Assembly: GCF_003143935.1 (NCBI RefSeq)
Contig: NZ_QFRX01000001.1
Coordinates: 3,694,162-3,758,161 of the forward strand
Length of the DNA: 64,000 nucleotides
Direction: 5' to 3'
DNA from: Streptomyces sp. Act143
Lineage (GTDB): Bacteria; Actinomycetota; Actinomycetes; Streptomycetales; Streptomycetaceae
The translations under genes and the position numbers were made by a program. Below the pieces are notes generated by a model. It saw nothing but the letters and a program-made list of their open reading frames with translations, ran no database searches and was not told where the DNA came from. Shown piece by piece: positions 24,598-33,541 of this stretch (position 1 is its first letter; each line of letters begins with the position of its first letter).

Positions 24598-26069
24598 CGC
24601 GCCACCTCCGGATGACCCGCTACATCCGGCACGCGGCCGGCTTCTGCGCCCTGCTGCTGGTGGCGCTCCTCGTCAACGCCACCCGCATCCAGGTCTTCCA
24701 GGCCCGGTCCTACGACGACAACCCGGCCAACCGCCGTACCGCCATCGCCCGTTACGGCCAGCCGCGCGGCGACATCCTGGTCGGCGACGACCGGGTCACC
24801 GGCTCGAAGGACACCGACGGGCGGCTGCGCTACGAACGGACCTACCCGAAGGGGCCGTTGTACGCGCCGGTGACCGGCTTCGCCTCGCAGGTCTACGGCA
24901 CGACCTTCCTGGAGCACACCGAGGACGGCATCCTCTCCGGCACCGACCCGATGCTGTCGGCGTTCCCGCTGTGGAACGGCCTGACACGGCGCCAGAACCC
25001 GGGCGGCAACGTCGTCACCACCATCGACGAGGCCGCCCAGCGGGCCGCCTACGAGGGGCTGGCCGGGCGCAGGGGCGCGGTGGCGGCGGTGGAGCCGTCG
25101 AGCGGGCGGATTCTCGCGCTGGTGTCGAGTCCGTCGTACGACCCGCAGGCGCTGTCGGGCAACGACGCGGCGGTGGAGCGGTCCTGGGCGCGGCTGAACG
25201 CGGACCCGGACAAGCCGATGCTCAACCGGGCGGTGCGGCAGACCTATCCGCCGGGGTCGACCTTCAAGGTCGTCACCCTGGCCGCCGCGCTGGACGCCGG
25301 TGTGGTGACGGACGTCGACAAGGCGACCGACTCCCCCGACCCGTACACCCTGCCGGGCACGACGACCTCGCTGACCAACGAGGCCACGGGGTGCGTGGAC
25401 GCGCCGGTCAGGTCGGCGTTCATGTGGTCCTGCAACACGGTGTTCGCGCGGCTCGGCGTGCGGGTGGGGGTGGCCGACATGGCGGCCACGGCGGCGCGGT
25501 TCGGCTTCAACGACACCGGGCTCGGGATTCCGTACTCCGTCGCGGAGTCCACCTTCGACGTGTCCGTCGACAAGGCGCAGCTCGCTCTGTCGTCGATCGG
25601 GCAGTACAACACGCGGGCCACGCCGCTGCAGATGGCGATGGTGTCGGCGGCCGTCGCCAACGGCGGGCAGATCCGGTCGCCGTACCTGGTGGAGCGGACG
25701 ACCCGGTCGGGCGGGGCGACGGTGGGCACGGCGGGCGCGCGGCCGGTGCGGCAGGCGATGCACCCGGCCACCGCCGTGCGGCTCAAGGAGCTGATGGAGG
25801 AGGTGGTGACCGAGGGCACCGGCACCAACGCCGCGATCCCCGGTGCGACCGTCGGCGGCAAGACCGGCACCGCCCAGCACGGCGTCGACAACTCCGGCAC
25901 CCCCTACGCCTGGTTCATCTCCTGGGCACAGGGCGAGCGCGATCTGGAGCCGAAGGTCGCGGTCGCGGTGGTGGTGGAGGACGCGGAGGCGGACCGGGGG
26001 GAGATCAGCGGCGGCGGGGACGCGGCGCCGATCGCGCGGGCCGTGATGGAGGCGGTGCTCAAGCATTGA
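24594..26069 (+). CDS. Class B penicillin-binding protein (PBP2/PbpA type)
   Basis: ATG 24594 overlaps the SEDS stop (ATGA). 491 aa. One N-terminal membrane anchor (FCALLLVALLVNATRIQVF), a dimerisation segment beginning RYGQPRGDILVG, and a transpeptidase domain with S-x-x-K in PPGSTFKVV, S-x-N in WSCNTVF and KTGT in GGKTGTAQH. All catalytic motifs are intact. It cross-links the glycan made by its SEDS partner in the cell wall. The C-terminus is short and has no PASTA domain. Confidence 0.92.
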   Translation: MTRHLRMTRYIRHAAGFCALLLVALLVNATRIQVFQARSYDDNPANRRTAIARYGQPRGDILVGDDRVTGSKDTDGRLRYERTYPKGPLYAPVTGFASQVYGTTFLEHTEDGILSGTDPMLSAFPLWNGLTRRQNPGGNVVTTIDEAAQRAAYEGLAGRRGAVAAVEPSSGRILALVSSPSYDPQALSGNDAAVERSWARLNADPDKPMLNRAVRQTYPPGSTFKVVTLAAALDAGVVTDVDKATDSPDPYTLPGTTTSLTNEATGCVDAPVRSAFMWSCNTVFARLGVRVGVADMAATAARFGFNDTGLGIPYSVAESTFDVSVDKAQLALSSIGQYNTRATPLQMAMVSAAVANGGQIRSPYLVERTTRSGGATVGTAGARPVRQAMHPATAVRLKELMEEVVTEGTGTNAAIPGATVGGKTGTAQHGVDNSGTPYAWFISWAQGERDLEPKVAVAVVVEDAEADRGEISGGGDAAPIARAVMEAVLKH

Positions 26070-26113
26070 GACGGGGGTACCACCGGCCGGGGGGCCGACC
26101 TACCGTTCGGTAC

Positions 26114-26623
26114 ATGACTTCAGCCGCCGCCGCGTACGAACTCGCCCAGGTCAACATCTCCCGCCTCAAGTTTCCGCTGGACTCAACGGAGTTGAAGGAC
26201 TTCGTCGACAACCTCGATCCCGTCAACGCCTCCGCGGAGGCCGCCGACGGCTACGTCTGGCGGTTGCAGTCGGAGGGCGGCGACGCGACCGACATCAAGG
26301 TCTTCGGCGACGACTGGCTGATCATCAACCTGACGGTGTGGCGGGACAGCAACGCGCTGACGGCCTTCATGTACCAGGGACAGCACCGCGAGATGCTCAC
26401 GCGACGGCGCGAGTGGTTCGAGAAGGTGGAGGAGGCGATGACAGCGCTGTGGTGGGTGCCGGCCGGCCATCGCCCCACGGTCGCCGAGGCAGAGTCCCGC
26501 CTGCTGCATCTGCGGGCCAACGGGCCGACACCGTACGCCTTCACCCTGCGGACGTCGTTCCCGGCGCAGGGCGCGCAGCCGGTGTCGTTCGCGGTGCCGG
26601 AGGATCTGGGCTGCGGGGTCTAG
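26114..26623 (+). CDS. DUF3291 family protein
   Basis: ATG 26114 gives 169 aa. The sequence has the DUF3291 pattern: YELAQVNISRLKFPLDS at the N-terminus, WLIINLTVWRDSNALTAF, then ALWWVPAGHRPTVAEAESRL. Members resemble a dimeric alpha/beta-barrel (monooxygenase-like) fold, but no reaction is established. No membrane segment. It is transcribed alone downstream of the PBP gene. Confidence 0.78.
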   Translation: MTSAAAAYELAQVNISRLKFPLDSTELKDFVDNLDPVNASAEAADGYVWRLQSEGGDATDIKVFGDDWLIINLTVWRDSNALTAFMYQGQHREMLTRRREWFEKVEEAMTALWWVPAGHRPTVAEAESRLLHLRANGPTPYAFTLRTSFPAQGAQPVSFAVPEDLGCGV

Positions 26624-26675
26624 GGGGTCGCGCCGGGCACTGCTTCGCGCCGCCGCCACTGCTGCGGGACCCCGG

Positions 26676-26915
26676 TCACGCCGGTACGGGCGGCCAGCGC
26701 GGCGGCCGCATCGCCGCCCCGTTGCCGAGGCTGTCCCTAGGGCCCAGGGACAGGCCCTGGCCACCGAAGAGCTCCCGGGCGGGATCGGCGTCGTAGCCGA
26801 GGGCGAAGGCCCGGGCCGGCTCCGTCTGCCGGATCTCGTCGAGCACCCGGCACACGCCGAACGCGTCCCCGAGGGCGAGCCCTTCGAGGCCGCGGCGGGC
26901 GGTGGTACGGGTCAT
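26676..26915 (-). pseudogene. ADP-ribosylglycohydrolase remnant
   Basis: The ATG at 26915 overlaps the stop of the ferritin-like gene. The N-terminus (RRGLEGLALGDAFG) matches the first motif of ADP-ribosylglycohydrolases. The rest, only 79 aa in all, keeps pieces such as RVLDEIRQTEP and SLGPRDSLGNGAA that belong to separate parts of a family member of about 300 residues. Metal-binding DDT and later DD motifs are absent. It reads as an internally deleted, non-functional gene. Confidence 0.6.
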
Positions 26916-28015
26916 GGAGTCCCCCGGTCGATGGCTTCCCGCACTTCGGCGACCCGGTCATGCTCCTCCGCCGCGAAGCGCTCCGCATCCAGTTTCTCGG
27001 CGATCTCCTCGTCCTGCGCCATCAGCAGGTCGAGGTTCGAGTCGCCCATCTCGAAGACGCCCATGTCGACGTAGGCCTGCTGGAGTCGTTTGCCCCACAG
27101 GCCGATGTCCTTGACGCACGGGACGATGCGGGAGAACAGCAACTGGCGGAACAGGGCGAGGAATTCGGACTGCTCGCTGTACTCCTCGGCCTCGGCGGTG
27201 GGGATGCCGAAGTTCTCCAGGACCTCGACGCCCCGCAGGCGGTCGCGCATCAGCCGGCAGCCCTCGATGACGAATTCCTCGCGGTCACGGAGTTCGGCGT
27301 CGGTGAGCTGCTTGTAGTAGTCGCGCAGGGCCATGCGCCCGAAGGCCACGTGCCGCGCCTCGTCCTGCATGACGTACGCGAGGATCTGCTTCGGCAGCGG
27401 CTTGTCGGTGGTGTCGCGGATCATGCCGAAGGCGGCGAGGGCGAGGCCCTCGATGAGGACCTGCATACCGAGGTAGGGCATGTCCCAGCGGCTGTCGCGG
27501 AGGGTGTCGCCGAGCAGCGACTGGAGGTTGTCGTTGATCGGGTACAGCATCCCGATCTTCTCGTGCAGGAACCGCCCGTAGATCTCCGCGTGCCGGGCCT
27601 CGTCCATCACCTGGGTCGCCGAGTAGAACTTCGCGTCGAGGTCGGGGACGGACTCGACGATCCGCGCGGCGCAGACCATGGCGCCCTGCTCGCCGTGCAG
27701 GAACTGGCTGAACTGCCAGGAGGCGTAGTGCTTGCGCAGTTCGCCCTTGTCCTTGTCCGTCAGCTTCGCCCAGTGCTTGGTGCCGTACAGGGACATGGAC
27801 TCGTCGGGGGTGCCGAGGGGGTCGTGCGGGTCGACCTCCAGCTCCCAGTCGATGCGTTTCTGCCCGTCCCACTGCTTGTCCTTGCCCTTCTGGTAGAGCG
27901 CGAGGAGACGGTCCCGGCCGTCGTCGTACTCCCAGGCGAAGCGTGCCGCGCCGGTCGCCGGCACCTGCCAGTGGGGGTCTCCCGGATCTGTGGCGTACAG
28001 GTCGAAAGTCGGCAT
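26912..28015 (-). CDS. Ferritin-like di-iron protein (R2-like)
   Basis: ATG 28015 gives 367 aa. Two E-x-x-H type iron motifs lie in a long four-helix bundle: MDEARHAEIYGRF and MQDEARHVAFGRM, with upstream Glu in LHGEQGAMV and VLIEGLALAAF. This is the ribonucleotide reductase R2-like/ferritin-like fold. It is probably an oxygenase or oxidase rather than an R2 subunit, because no R1 gene or radical Tyr context is seen. It is divergent from a second di-iron protein gene, 89 bp between starts, so co-regulation is likely. The substrate is unknown. Confidence 0.82.
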   Translation of the reverse strand: MPTFDLYATDPGDPHWQVPATGAARFAWEYDDGRDRLLALYQKGKDKQWDGQKRIDWELEVDPHDPLGTPDESMSLYGTKHWAKLTDKDKGELRKHYASWQFSQFLHGEQGAMVCAARIVESVPDLDAKFYSATQVMDEARHAEIYGRFLHEKIGMLYPINDNLQSLLGDTLRDSRWDMPYLGMQVLIEGLALAAFGMIRDTTDKPLPKQILAYVMQDEARHVAFGRMALRDYYKQLTDAELRDREEFVIEGCRLMRDRLRGVEVLENFGIPTAEAEEYSEQSEFLALFRQLLFSRIVPCVKDIGLWGKRLQQAYVDMGVFEMGDSNLDLLMAQDEEIAEKLDAERFAAEEHDRVAEVREAIDRGTP

Positions 28016-28104
28016 GCTCCGCAGGCTGCCCCCTCGTAGACGCGGGGTCAACAAGTCGTGCGCAAGGGATTGACGAGCTTGCTGACGGGCAGTCTCATAA
28101 CCTC

Positions 28105-29043
28105 ATGACGACGCTGACGGACGCCGATGCGGTCGCGGGGCTCCGCGACGCGCTCGGCCTGCTCAAGGACCGGGAGCAAGTGGCCGAGCGGCTGCTCGAC
28201 TCCTCCGCCAAGCACTCCTTCGACCCCGACAAGGAACTCGACTGGGACGCGCCCTTCGAGGAGGGCAAGTGGTTCTGGCCGCCCGAGCTGGTGTCGCTGT
28301 ACGACACCCCGATGTGGCGGCGGATGAGCGAGGAGCAGCGCATCCTGCTCTCGCAGCACGAGGCGGCGGCGCTGGCCTCGCTCGGCATCTGGTTCGAGAT
28401 CATCCTCATGCAGCTGCTCGTCCGGCACATCTACGACAAGGCGGCCACGAGCGCGCACGTCCGCTACGCGCTGACCGAGATCGAGGACGAGTGCCGTCAC
28501 TCCAAGATGTTCGCGCGGCTGATCTCCCGCGGGGACACGCCCTGGTACCCGGTGAGCCGGGCCCACCACGCCCTGGGGCGGCTGTTCAAGACGATCTCGA
28601 CGACCCCCGGGTCCTTCACGGCGACGCTGCTCGGTGAGGAGGTCCTCGACTGGATGCAGCGGCTGACGTTCCCGGACGAGCGGGTGCAGCCGCTGGTCCG
28701 CGGGGTGACCCGCATCCATGTCGTCGAGGAGGCCCGGCACGTGCGGTACGCGCGTGAGGAGCTGCGGCGGCAGATGGTGACCGCGCCCCGGTGGTCGCAG
28801 GAGTTCACCCGGGTGACGTCCGGGGAGTTCGCCCGGGTGTTCTCGGTGGCCTTCGTGAATCCCGAGGTCTACACGAACGTGGGGCTGGACCGGCGCGAGG
28901 CGCTGGCGCAGGTGAAGGCGAGCGGGCACCGCCGGGAGGTCATGCAGACCGGGGCGAAGCGGCTCACCGACTTCCTGGACGACATCGGGGTTCTCCGGGG
29001 AATGGGGCGGCGGCTGTGGAGGTCCTCGGGGCTGCTGGCTTGA
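28105..29043 (+). CDS. AurF-like di-iron oxygenase
   Basis: ATG 28105 gives 312 aa. It has the AurF-type helices: ALTEIEDECRHSKMFARLI and HVVEEARHVRYAREEL carry the E-x-x-H ligands, with LGEEVLDWMQR between and SQHEAAALASLG before. AurF oxygenases carry out N-oxidation of arylamines or related hydroxylations. Here no biosynthetic cluster surrounds the gene, so a cellular role is open. It is divergent from the ferritin-like gene, and a TetR gene follows after 76 bp, which may regulate both. Confidence 0.82.
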   Translation: MTTLTDADAVAGLRDALGLLKDREQVAERLLDSSAKHSFDPDKELDWDAPFEEGKWFWPPELVSLYDTPMWRRMSEEQRILLSQHEAAALASLGIWFEIILMQLLVRHIYDKAATSAHVRYALTEIEDECRHSKMFARLISRGDTPWYPVSRAHHALGRLFKTISTTPGSFTATLLGEEVLDWMQRLTFPDERVQPLVRGVTRIHVVEEARHVRYAREELRRQMVTAPRWSQEFTRVTSGEFARVFSVAFVNPEVYTNVGLDRREALAQVKASGHRREVMQTGAKRLTDFLDDIGVLRGMGRRLWRSSGLLA

Positions 29044-29119
29044 TCATCGGGCGCCGGCCCGGTGGGGGCTGCGCGACCAGCCACAACGGACCCGCGGAGG
29101 GCCGACTACCCTGCGAGGC

Positions 29120-29767
29120 ATGACGCCATCCGCCCCCGCTTACCGTCGGCTCAGTGTCGAGGAACGCCGCAGCCAGCTCCTCGAAGCCGCGCTGTCCCTC
29201 TTCGCGCACCGCGTCCCCGAGGACGTCTCCCTCGACGACGTGGCCGAGGCGGCCGGGGTCTCCCGCCCCCTGGTCTACCGGTATTTCCCCGGTGGCAAGC
29301 AGCAGCTGTACGAGGCCGCCCTGCGGTCCGCCGCCGAAGAGCTCCAGCAGTGCTTCGACGAGCCCCACGAGGGCCCGCTGCTCACCCGTCTCTCCCGGGC
29401 GCTCGACCGCTACCTCGCCTTCGTCGACCAGCACGACGCCGGGTTCAGCGCGCTGCTCCAGGGCGGGAGCGTGGTGGAGACCAGCCGTACGACGGCCATC
29501 GTGGACGGTGTGCGCCGGGCCGCCGCCCAGCACATCCTCAGCCATCTCGGGGTCTCCGAGGCCGGCCCGCGGCTGCGGATGACCGTGCGGATGTGGATCA
29601 CCGCGGTGGAGGCGGCCTCGCTGATCTGGCTGGACGACGACAAGGAACCGCCGGTCGAGGAGTTGCGGGACTGGCTGGTGGAACAGTTCGTCGCCGTGCT
29701 GTCGGTGACCGCGCGGCGCGACCCGCAGACCGCCGCGCTGGTGCAGGCCCTCGCGGCGGATGGCTGA
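29120..29767 (+). CDS. TetR-family regulator
   Basis: ATG 29120 gives 215 aa. The TetR DNA-binding domain is at about 12-60 (RSQLLEAALSLFAHRVPEDV, then SLDDVAEAAGVSRPLVYRYF), and the ligand-binding part follows with no family-specific motif. The nearest target candidates are the divergent di-iron pair just upstream. Its stop overlaps the next start by 8 bp. Confidence 0.88.
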   Translation: MTPSAPAYRRLSVEERRSQLLEAALSLFAHRVPEDVSLDDVAEAAGVSRPLVYRYFPGGKQQLYEAALRSAAEELQQCFDEPHEGPLLTRLSRALDRYLAFVDQHDAGFSALLQGGSVVETSRTTAIVDGVRRAAAQHILSHLGVSEAGPRLRMTVRMWITAVEAASLIWLDDDKEPPVEELRDWLVEQFVAVLSVTARRDPQTAALVQALAADG

Positions 29768-30089
29768 CACTGGTGCCGTGAAGAGCGAAGACACCCCCTT
29801 CGAGGGCGGTCCGATGGACGGCCGCGTCCTGCCGGTCCTCCTCGGCCCGACCGGGCACCCGCCCAAGCACTACCGCATCCCGGTCCCGGACCCGGACGGC
29901 GGTCCCCCCACCGTGCTGGTGTACCGCCGGGTGCCGCGCGGCCAGAGCAGGCTGGGGCTCCAGAAGGGCTGGAAGTACGAGTACGCCGCCGAAGGCGAGA
30001 AGGGGGACGGGAAGCCGTCGCGGTTGAAGTGGCCGTGGTCCAAGCCCGACGCCACGCCGGGCGGCAAGCGGGACGACACCGACGGGTGA
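29760..30089 (+). CDS. Conserved hypothetical protein, 109 aa
   Basis: ATG 29760 overlaps the TetR gene end by 8 bp. A GTG at 29778 is an alternative. It is a small soluble protein with a compact centre (HYRIPVPDPDGGPPTVLVYR), then RRVPRGQSRLGLQKGWKYEY, and a Lys/Asp-rich tail. No known domain. Coupling to the TetR gene is the only functional clue. Confidence 0.65.
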   Translation: MADTGAVKSEDTPFEGGPMDGRVLPVLLGPTGHPPKHYRIPVPDPDGGPPTVLVYRRVPRGQSRLGLQKGWKYEYAAEGEKGDGKPSRLKWPWSKPDATPGGKRDDTDG

Positions 30090-30192
30090 CGCCGTTGCGC
30101 CGAACCGCGCACACCCGGCGCGCGCGGGCGAGGCGTCCGTCCGATGCTCGCGGTGCGGAGCAGAGGGGCTGTTCCGTGCCGGAGGTGATGAC

Positions 30193-31254
30193 GTGCCAGG
30201 AAGGCTTCTGCGTCTGGTGTGTACGGCGGCGGTGGCGGCCGGCACCGTCCTCGCGCCCTTGCCCGCGGCGGCCGTACCGGAGCCGCCGTCCGGTGAGCGG
30301 TCCGTCGCCGAGCTGCTGACGGACCTTCAGCGGCTCTACCAGGACGCCGAGGAGGCGACCGAGACGTACAACGCCACCGAGGAGAAGCTGAAGGAACAGC
30401 GGGCGGAGGTGCGCCGGCTCGACGGTGAGCTGGCCCGCGCCCGGCTCTCCCTCCACGACAGCCGCGGCGCCGCGGGCCGCCTCGCCCGGCAGCAGTACCA
30501 GAACAGCACCGACATCTCGCCGTACGTCCGCCTCCTGCTGGCCCGCGACCCGCAGCACGCGCTCGACCAGAGCCATGTGATCGGGCAGTTGGCGCGGGAG
30601 CGCGCCGAGACCGTCGGCCGGCTGACCGGGAGCGAGCGGAAGGCCGACGGGCTGGCCCGCAGGGCCCGCAAGGCACTCGACGGGCAGCTCACCCTCGCCG
30701 CACGGCAGAAGAAGGACCGCGACACCGTACAAAGGAAGCTGCACGACGTCGAGGAGCTCCTCGCCTCGCTCACCGAGGAACAGCTCGGCGCGGTAGCCGA
30801 GTTGGAGCGGACCGACGTGGCGGCGGCGCAGGAGGAGCTGGTCACGTCCGGCGCGCTGGGCAGCGCGGAGGGCGAGCCGACGCGGGCGGCCGACCGGGCC
30901 GTGCGGTACGCCGTGCAGCAGCTCGGGAAGCCGTACGAGTGGGGCGCCGAGGGGCCCGAGGCGTACGACTGCTCGGGGCTGACGTCCCAGGCCTGGGGGC
31001 ACGCGGGCCGGCCCATCCCCCGCACCAGCCAGGAGCAGTGGGCGCAGCTGCCGCGGGTTGCGCTGCGCGAGCTGCGCCCCGGCGACCTGGTGATCTACTT
31101 CCCGAAGGCCACCCATGTCGCGATGTACCTGGGCGGCGGGCAGGTCGTCCAGGCCCCGAGGACGGGCGAGAAGGTCAAGGTCTCCCCGCTCGCCTCCCAC
31201 CCGATTCTCGGGGCCGTGCGTCCCGACAGGGTTCAGGACAGGGACGCCAGGTAG
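30193..31254 (+). CDS. Secreted NlpC/P60 peptidoglycan hydrolase
   Basis: GTG 30193 has GGAGGT 6 nt upstream. 353 aa. A signal peptide (LVCTAAVAAGTVLAPLPAAA, cleavage about residue 27) precedes a long coiled coil (about 35-215), the usual inhibitory or substrate-recruiting arm of RipA-like hydrolases. The NlpC/P60 domain follows (about 235-345) with Cys in AYDCSGLTSQAW, His in ATHVAMYLGGG and a third polar residue nearby. It should cleave D-Glu-mDAP/LL-Dap stem-peptide bonds. The 3' end overlaps the convergent monooxygenase gene by 22 bp. Confidence 0.9.
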   Translation: MPGRLLRLVCTAAVAAGTVLAPLPAAAVPEPPSGERSVAELLTDLQRLYQDAEEATETYNATEEKLKEQRAEVRRLDGELARARLSLHDSRGAAGRLARQQYQNSTDISPYVRLLLARDPQHALDQSHVIGQLARERAETVGRLTGSERKADGLARRARKALDGQLTLAARQKKDRDTVQRKLHDVEELLASLTEEQLGAVAELERTDVAAAQEELVTSGALGSAEGEPTRAADRAVRYAVQQLGKPYEWGAEGPEAYDCSGLTSQAWGHAGRPIPRTSQEQWAQLPRVALRELRPGDLVIYFPKATHVAMYLGGGQVVQAPRTGEKVKVSPLASHPILGAVRPDRVQDRDAR

Positions 31255-32480
31255 GCCGCCGTCTTCTCCGGCTCGTAGAAGAAGTTCTCGAAGTCGGCGG
31301 GGTCGTTGAACGCGTTGGCGAAGCGGTCGGCGGCCGGCTGCAACTGGCCCGCCGCGCCGATCAGGTTGAGGATGTGCTCCGGCGGCGGGGCCAGCATCGC
31401 GTTCGTCCACTTGGTCACGTGCTGGGCGGTGTCCCAGTAGCGGTCGAACGTCGACTGCATCCACTCCTCGTCGAACTCCTTCTCGCCGCGCTCCAGGATC
31501 GACGCGAGATAGGCGGCCGCGCACTTGGAGGCGGAGTTGGAGCCCTGACCCGTGATCGGGTCGTTGGCGACGACGACGTCCGCGACGCCGAGGACCAGGC
31601 CGCCGCCGGGCAGCCGGCCGATCGGGTTGCGGACCGTCGGGGCGTAGCGGCCGGCCAGCGTGCCGCCCGCGTCGGTGAGTTCGACGTTCGTGGCGCGCGC
31701 GTACTCCCAGGGCGTGTACCGCTCCATGAGTTCCAGGGTCAGGGAGAGATGCTCCGCCGGGTCCTTGACGCCCTTGAAGACGTCGAGCGGGCCGCCGGGT
31801 ATGCCCTCCCAGAACAGGATGTCCGCGCGGCCGGAGGTGGTGAGGGTCGGCATGACGAACAGCTCGCCGACGCCGGGGACCAGGTTGCAGCGGACCGCGT
31901 CGTGATCCGGGTGCTCGGGGCGGGGGCCCAGGCCATGGACGTACGCCACCGCCAGGGCGCGCTGCGGTTCGCTGTAGGGGGAGCGCTCCGGGTCCCGGGC
32001 GAACATCGAGACCAGTTCGCCCTTGCCCGCCGAGACCAGCACCAGGTCGTAGGTGCGGGAGAAGTAGTCGAGGTCGGAGACGGCCGCGCCGTGGATGACC
32101 AGCTGGCCGCCGCGCTGGGCGAAGGTCTCCATCCAGCCGGCCATCTTCACCCGCTGGTCGACCGACTGCGCGTACCCGTCGAGCCTGCCCACCCAGTCGA
32201 TCGCACGGGCCGCCGGGCCCTCGGCCCAGGAGCCGGGGGCGGCGACCGAGACGCCGAGTCCTTCGATCTTCGGGGCCTGGGACTCCCAGAAGTTCAGCTG
32301 GAGATCACGCTCGTGCTGCAGTGCGGTGTGGAACATGCACTGCGTCGACATGACCCGGCCGGAGCGGATCTCGTCCGCGGTCCGGTTGGACATCAGGGTG
32401 ACCTCGTACCCGTGCGACTGGAGTCCGAGGGCGAGCTGGAGACCGGACTGGCCGGCTCCTACGACGAGTATCTTCCGCAT
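31233..32480 (-). CDS. StyA-like flavin monooxygenase downstream of a conservon
   Basis: ATG 32480 gives 415 aa. FAD-binding GAGQSGLQLALGL opens the protein and there is a styrene/indole monooxygenase-type body (MSTQCMFHTALQHERDLQLN). The second flavin motif region is GVADVVVANDPITGQGSNSA. Such enzymes epoxidise or hydroxylate using FADH2 from a separate reductase (StyB), which is not adjacent. It lies 25 bp after cvnD, in the same direction, in the position that cytochrome P450 genes occupy in many conservons. It is therefore probably the output enzyme of this conservon. Confidence 0.82.
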   Translation of the reverse strand: MRKILVVGAGQSGLQLALGLQSHGYEVTLMSNRTADEIRSGRVMSTQCMFHTALQHERDLQLNFWESQAPKIEGLGVSVAAPGSWAEGPAARAIDWVGRLDGYAQSVDQRVKMAGWMETFAQRGGQLVIHGAAVSDLDYFSRTYDLVLVSAGKGELVSMFARDPERSPYSEPQRALAVAYVHGLGPRPEHPDHDAVRCNLVPGVGELFVMPTLTTSGRADILFWEGIPGGPLDVFKGVKDPAEHLSLTLELMERYTPWEYARATNVELTDAGGTLAGRYAPTVRNPIGRLPGGGLVLGVADVVVANDPITGQGSNSASKCAAAYLASILERGEKEFDEEWMQSTFDRYWDTAQHVTKWTNAMLAPPPEHILNLIGAAGQLQPAADRFANAFNDPADFENFFYEPEKTAAYLASLS

Positions 32481-32505
32481 GCGGGTGGTGGCTCCTAGTT
32501 CGGAT

Positions 32506-33153
32506 TTACTCGGGGGTTTCGTCCAGCGCGTGGCCGACCAGGGACAGCAGCGTCTCGATGACCGAGATCCGGCGTCGCGCGTCCATGATCATGACAGGTA
32601 TGTGGGCGGGGATCGTCAGGGCCTCCCGCACGTCCTCCGGTTCGAACAGCTCGCTGCCGTCGAAGTGGTTGACGGCGACGACGTACGGCAGCCCGCAGCT
32701 CTCGAAGTAGTCCAGGGCCGGGAAGCAGTCCTTCAGGCGCCGGGTGTCGGCCATGACCACCGCGCCGATCGCGCCGCGCACCAGGTCGTCCCACATGAAC
32801 CAGAACCGCTGCTGGCCCGGCGTGCCGAACAGGTAGAGCACCAGGTCGTCGTCGAGCGTGAGGCGGCCGAAGTCCATGGCCACGGTGGTGGTGAGCTTGC
32901 CGGGCGTGGCGGTGAGGTCGTCGGTCTCCTCGCTCGCCTCGGTCATCAGCGCCTCCGTCTGGAGGGGGGTGATCTCCGAGACGGCGGTGACGAGGGTGGT
33001 CTTGCCGACGCCGAAGCCGCCCGCGACCACGATCTTCGTGGCGATGGGCGCGCGGGTGCGGTCCGTCTGCCAGGACTTCAGGTCCTCGTCGGTGTCCGCA
33101 CCGACGTTCACGCCGACGTTCTCGCCGACGCCCTCAAAGACGACGGAGTCCAT
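32506..33153 (-). CDS. cvnD: Conservon GTPase CvnD
   Basis: ATG 33153 gives 215 aa and overlaps the cvnC end by 20 bp. Ras-like G1 motif GGFGVGKTTLV, G3 region DFGRLTLDDDLVLYLFGTPG with the variant Gly-Thr-Pro-Gly-Gln, and NHFDG as the G4 counterpart. In conservons CvnD cycles between GDP and GTP, associating with CvnB and CvnC at the membrane. The N-terminal 40 residues are an extra acidic segment (VGENVGVNVGADTDED). Confidence 0.93.
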   Translation of the reverse strand: MDSVVFEGVGENVGVNVGADTDEDLKSWQTDRTRAPIATKIVVAGGFGVGKTTLVTAVSEITPLQTEALMTEASEETDDLTATPGKLTTTVAMDFGRLTLDDDLVLYLFGTPGQQRFWFMWDDLVRGAIGAVVMADTRRLKDCFPALDYFESCGLPYVVAVNHFDGSELFEPEDVREALTIPAHIPVMIMDARRRISVIETLLSLVGHALDETPE

Positions 33154-33541
33154 TCAGCACCCTTTCGAGCAGAGCGCGGTCCGGACGGCCGGTGCCATGA
33201 CCGGTGCCGGTGCCGTACACACGGATCTTTCCCTGGTCCGCGAGGTCGCTGAGCAACACCCGGACCACACCGAGCGGCATCTTCAGCAGCGCGGCGATCT
33301 CGGCCACCGTGCGCATCCGGCGGCAGAGTTCGACGATGGCCCGCATCTCCGGCATGACCCGGGTGTTGAGGGAACCATTCGCCAGTTCCTTGCGCTCCTC
33401 CGGGGCTTCGAGCGCCGCGACGAACGTCTCCACGAGGAGGACGTGACCGAAGCGGGTACGGCCGCCGGTGAGCGAGTAGGGGCGGACGCGGGCGGGTTTG
33501 CGGTCCCCGCCGCGGACGGGGAGGGAGGGACGGTCGGTCAT
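33134..33541 (-). CDS. cvnC: Conservon DUF742 protein CvnC
   Basis: ATG 33541 overlaps the cvnB stop by 4 bp. 135 aa. DUF742 features: VRPYSLTGGRTR near residue 20, VETFVAAL, then a winged-helix-like stretch CRRMRTVAEIAALLKMPLGV and VRVLLSDLADQGKI. It probably connects the kinase/roadblock pair to the GTPase. No catalytic motif. Confidence 0.93.
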   Translation of the reverse strand: MTDRPSLPVRGGDRKPARVRPYSLTGGRTRFGHVLLVETFVAALEAPEERKELANGSLNTRVMPEMRAIVELCRRMRTVAEIAALLKMPLGVVRVLLSDLADQGKIRVYGTGTGHGTGRPDRALLERVLNGLRRL

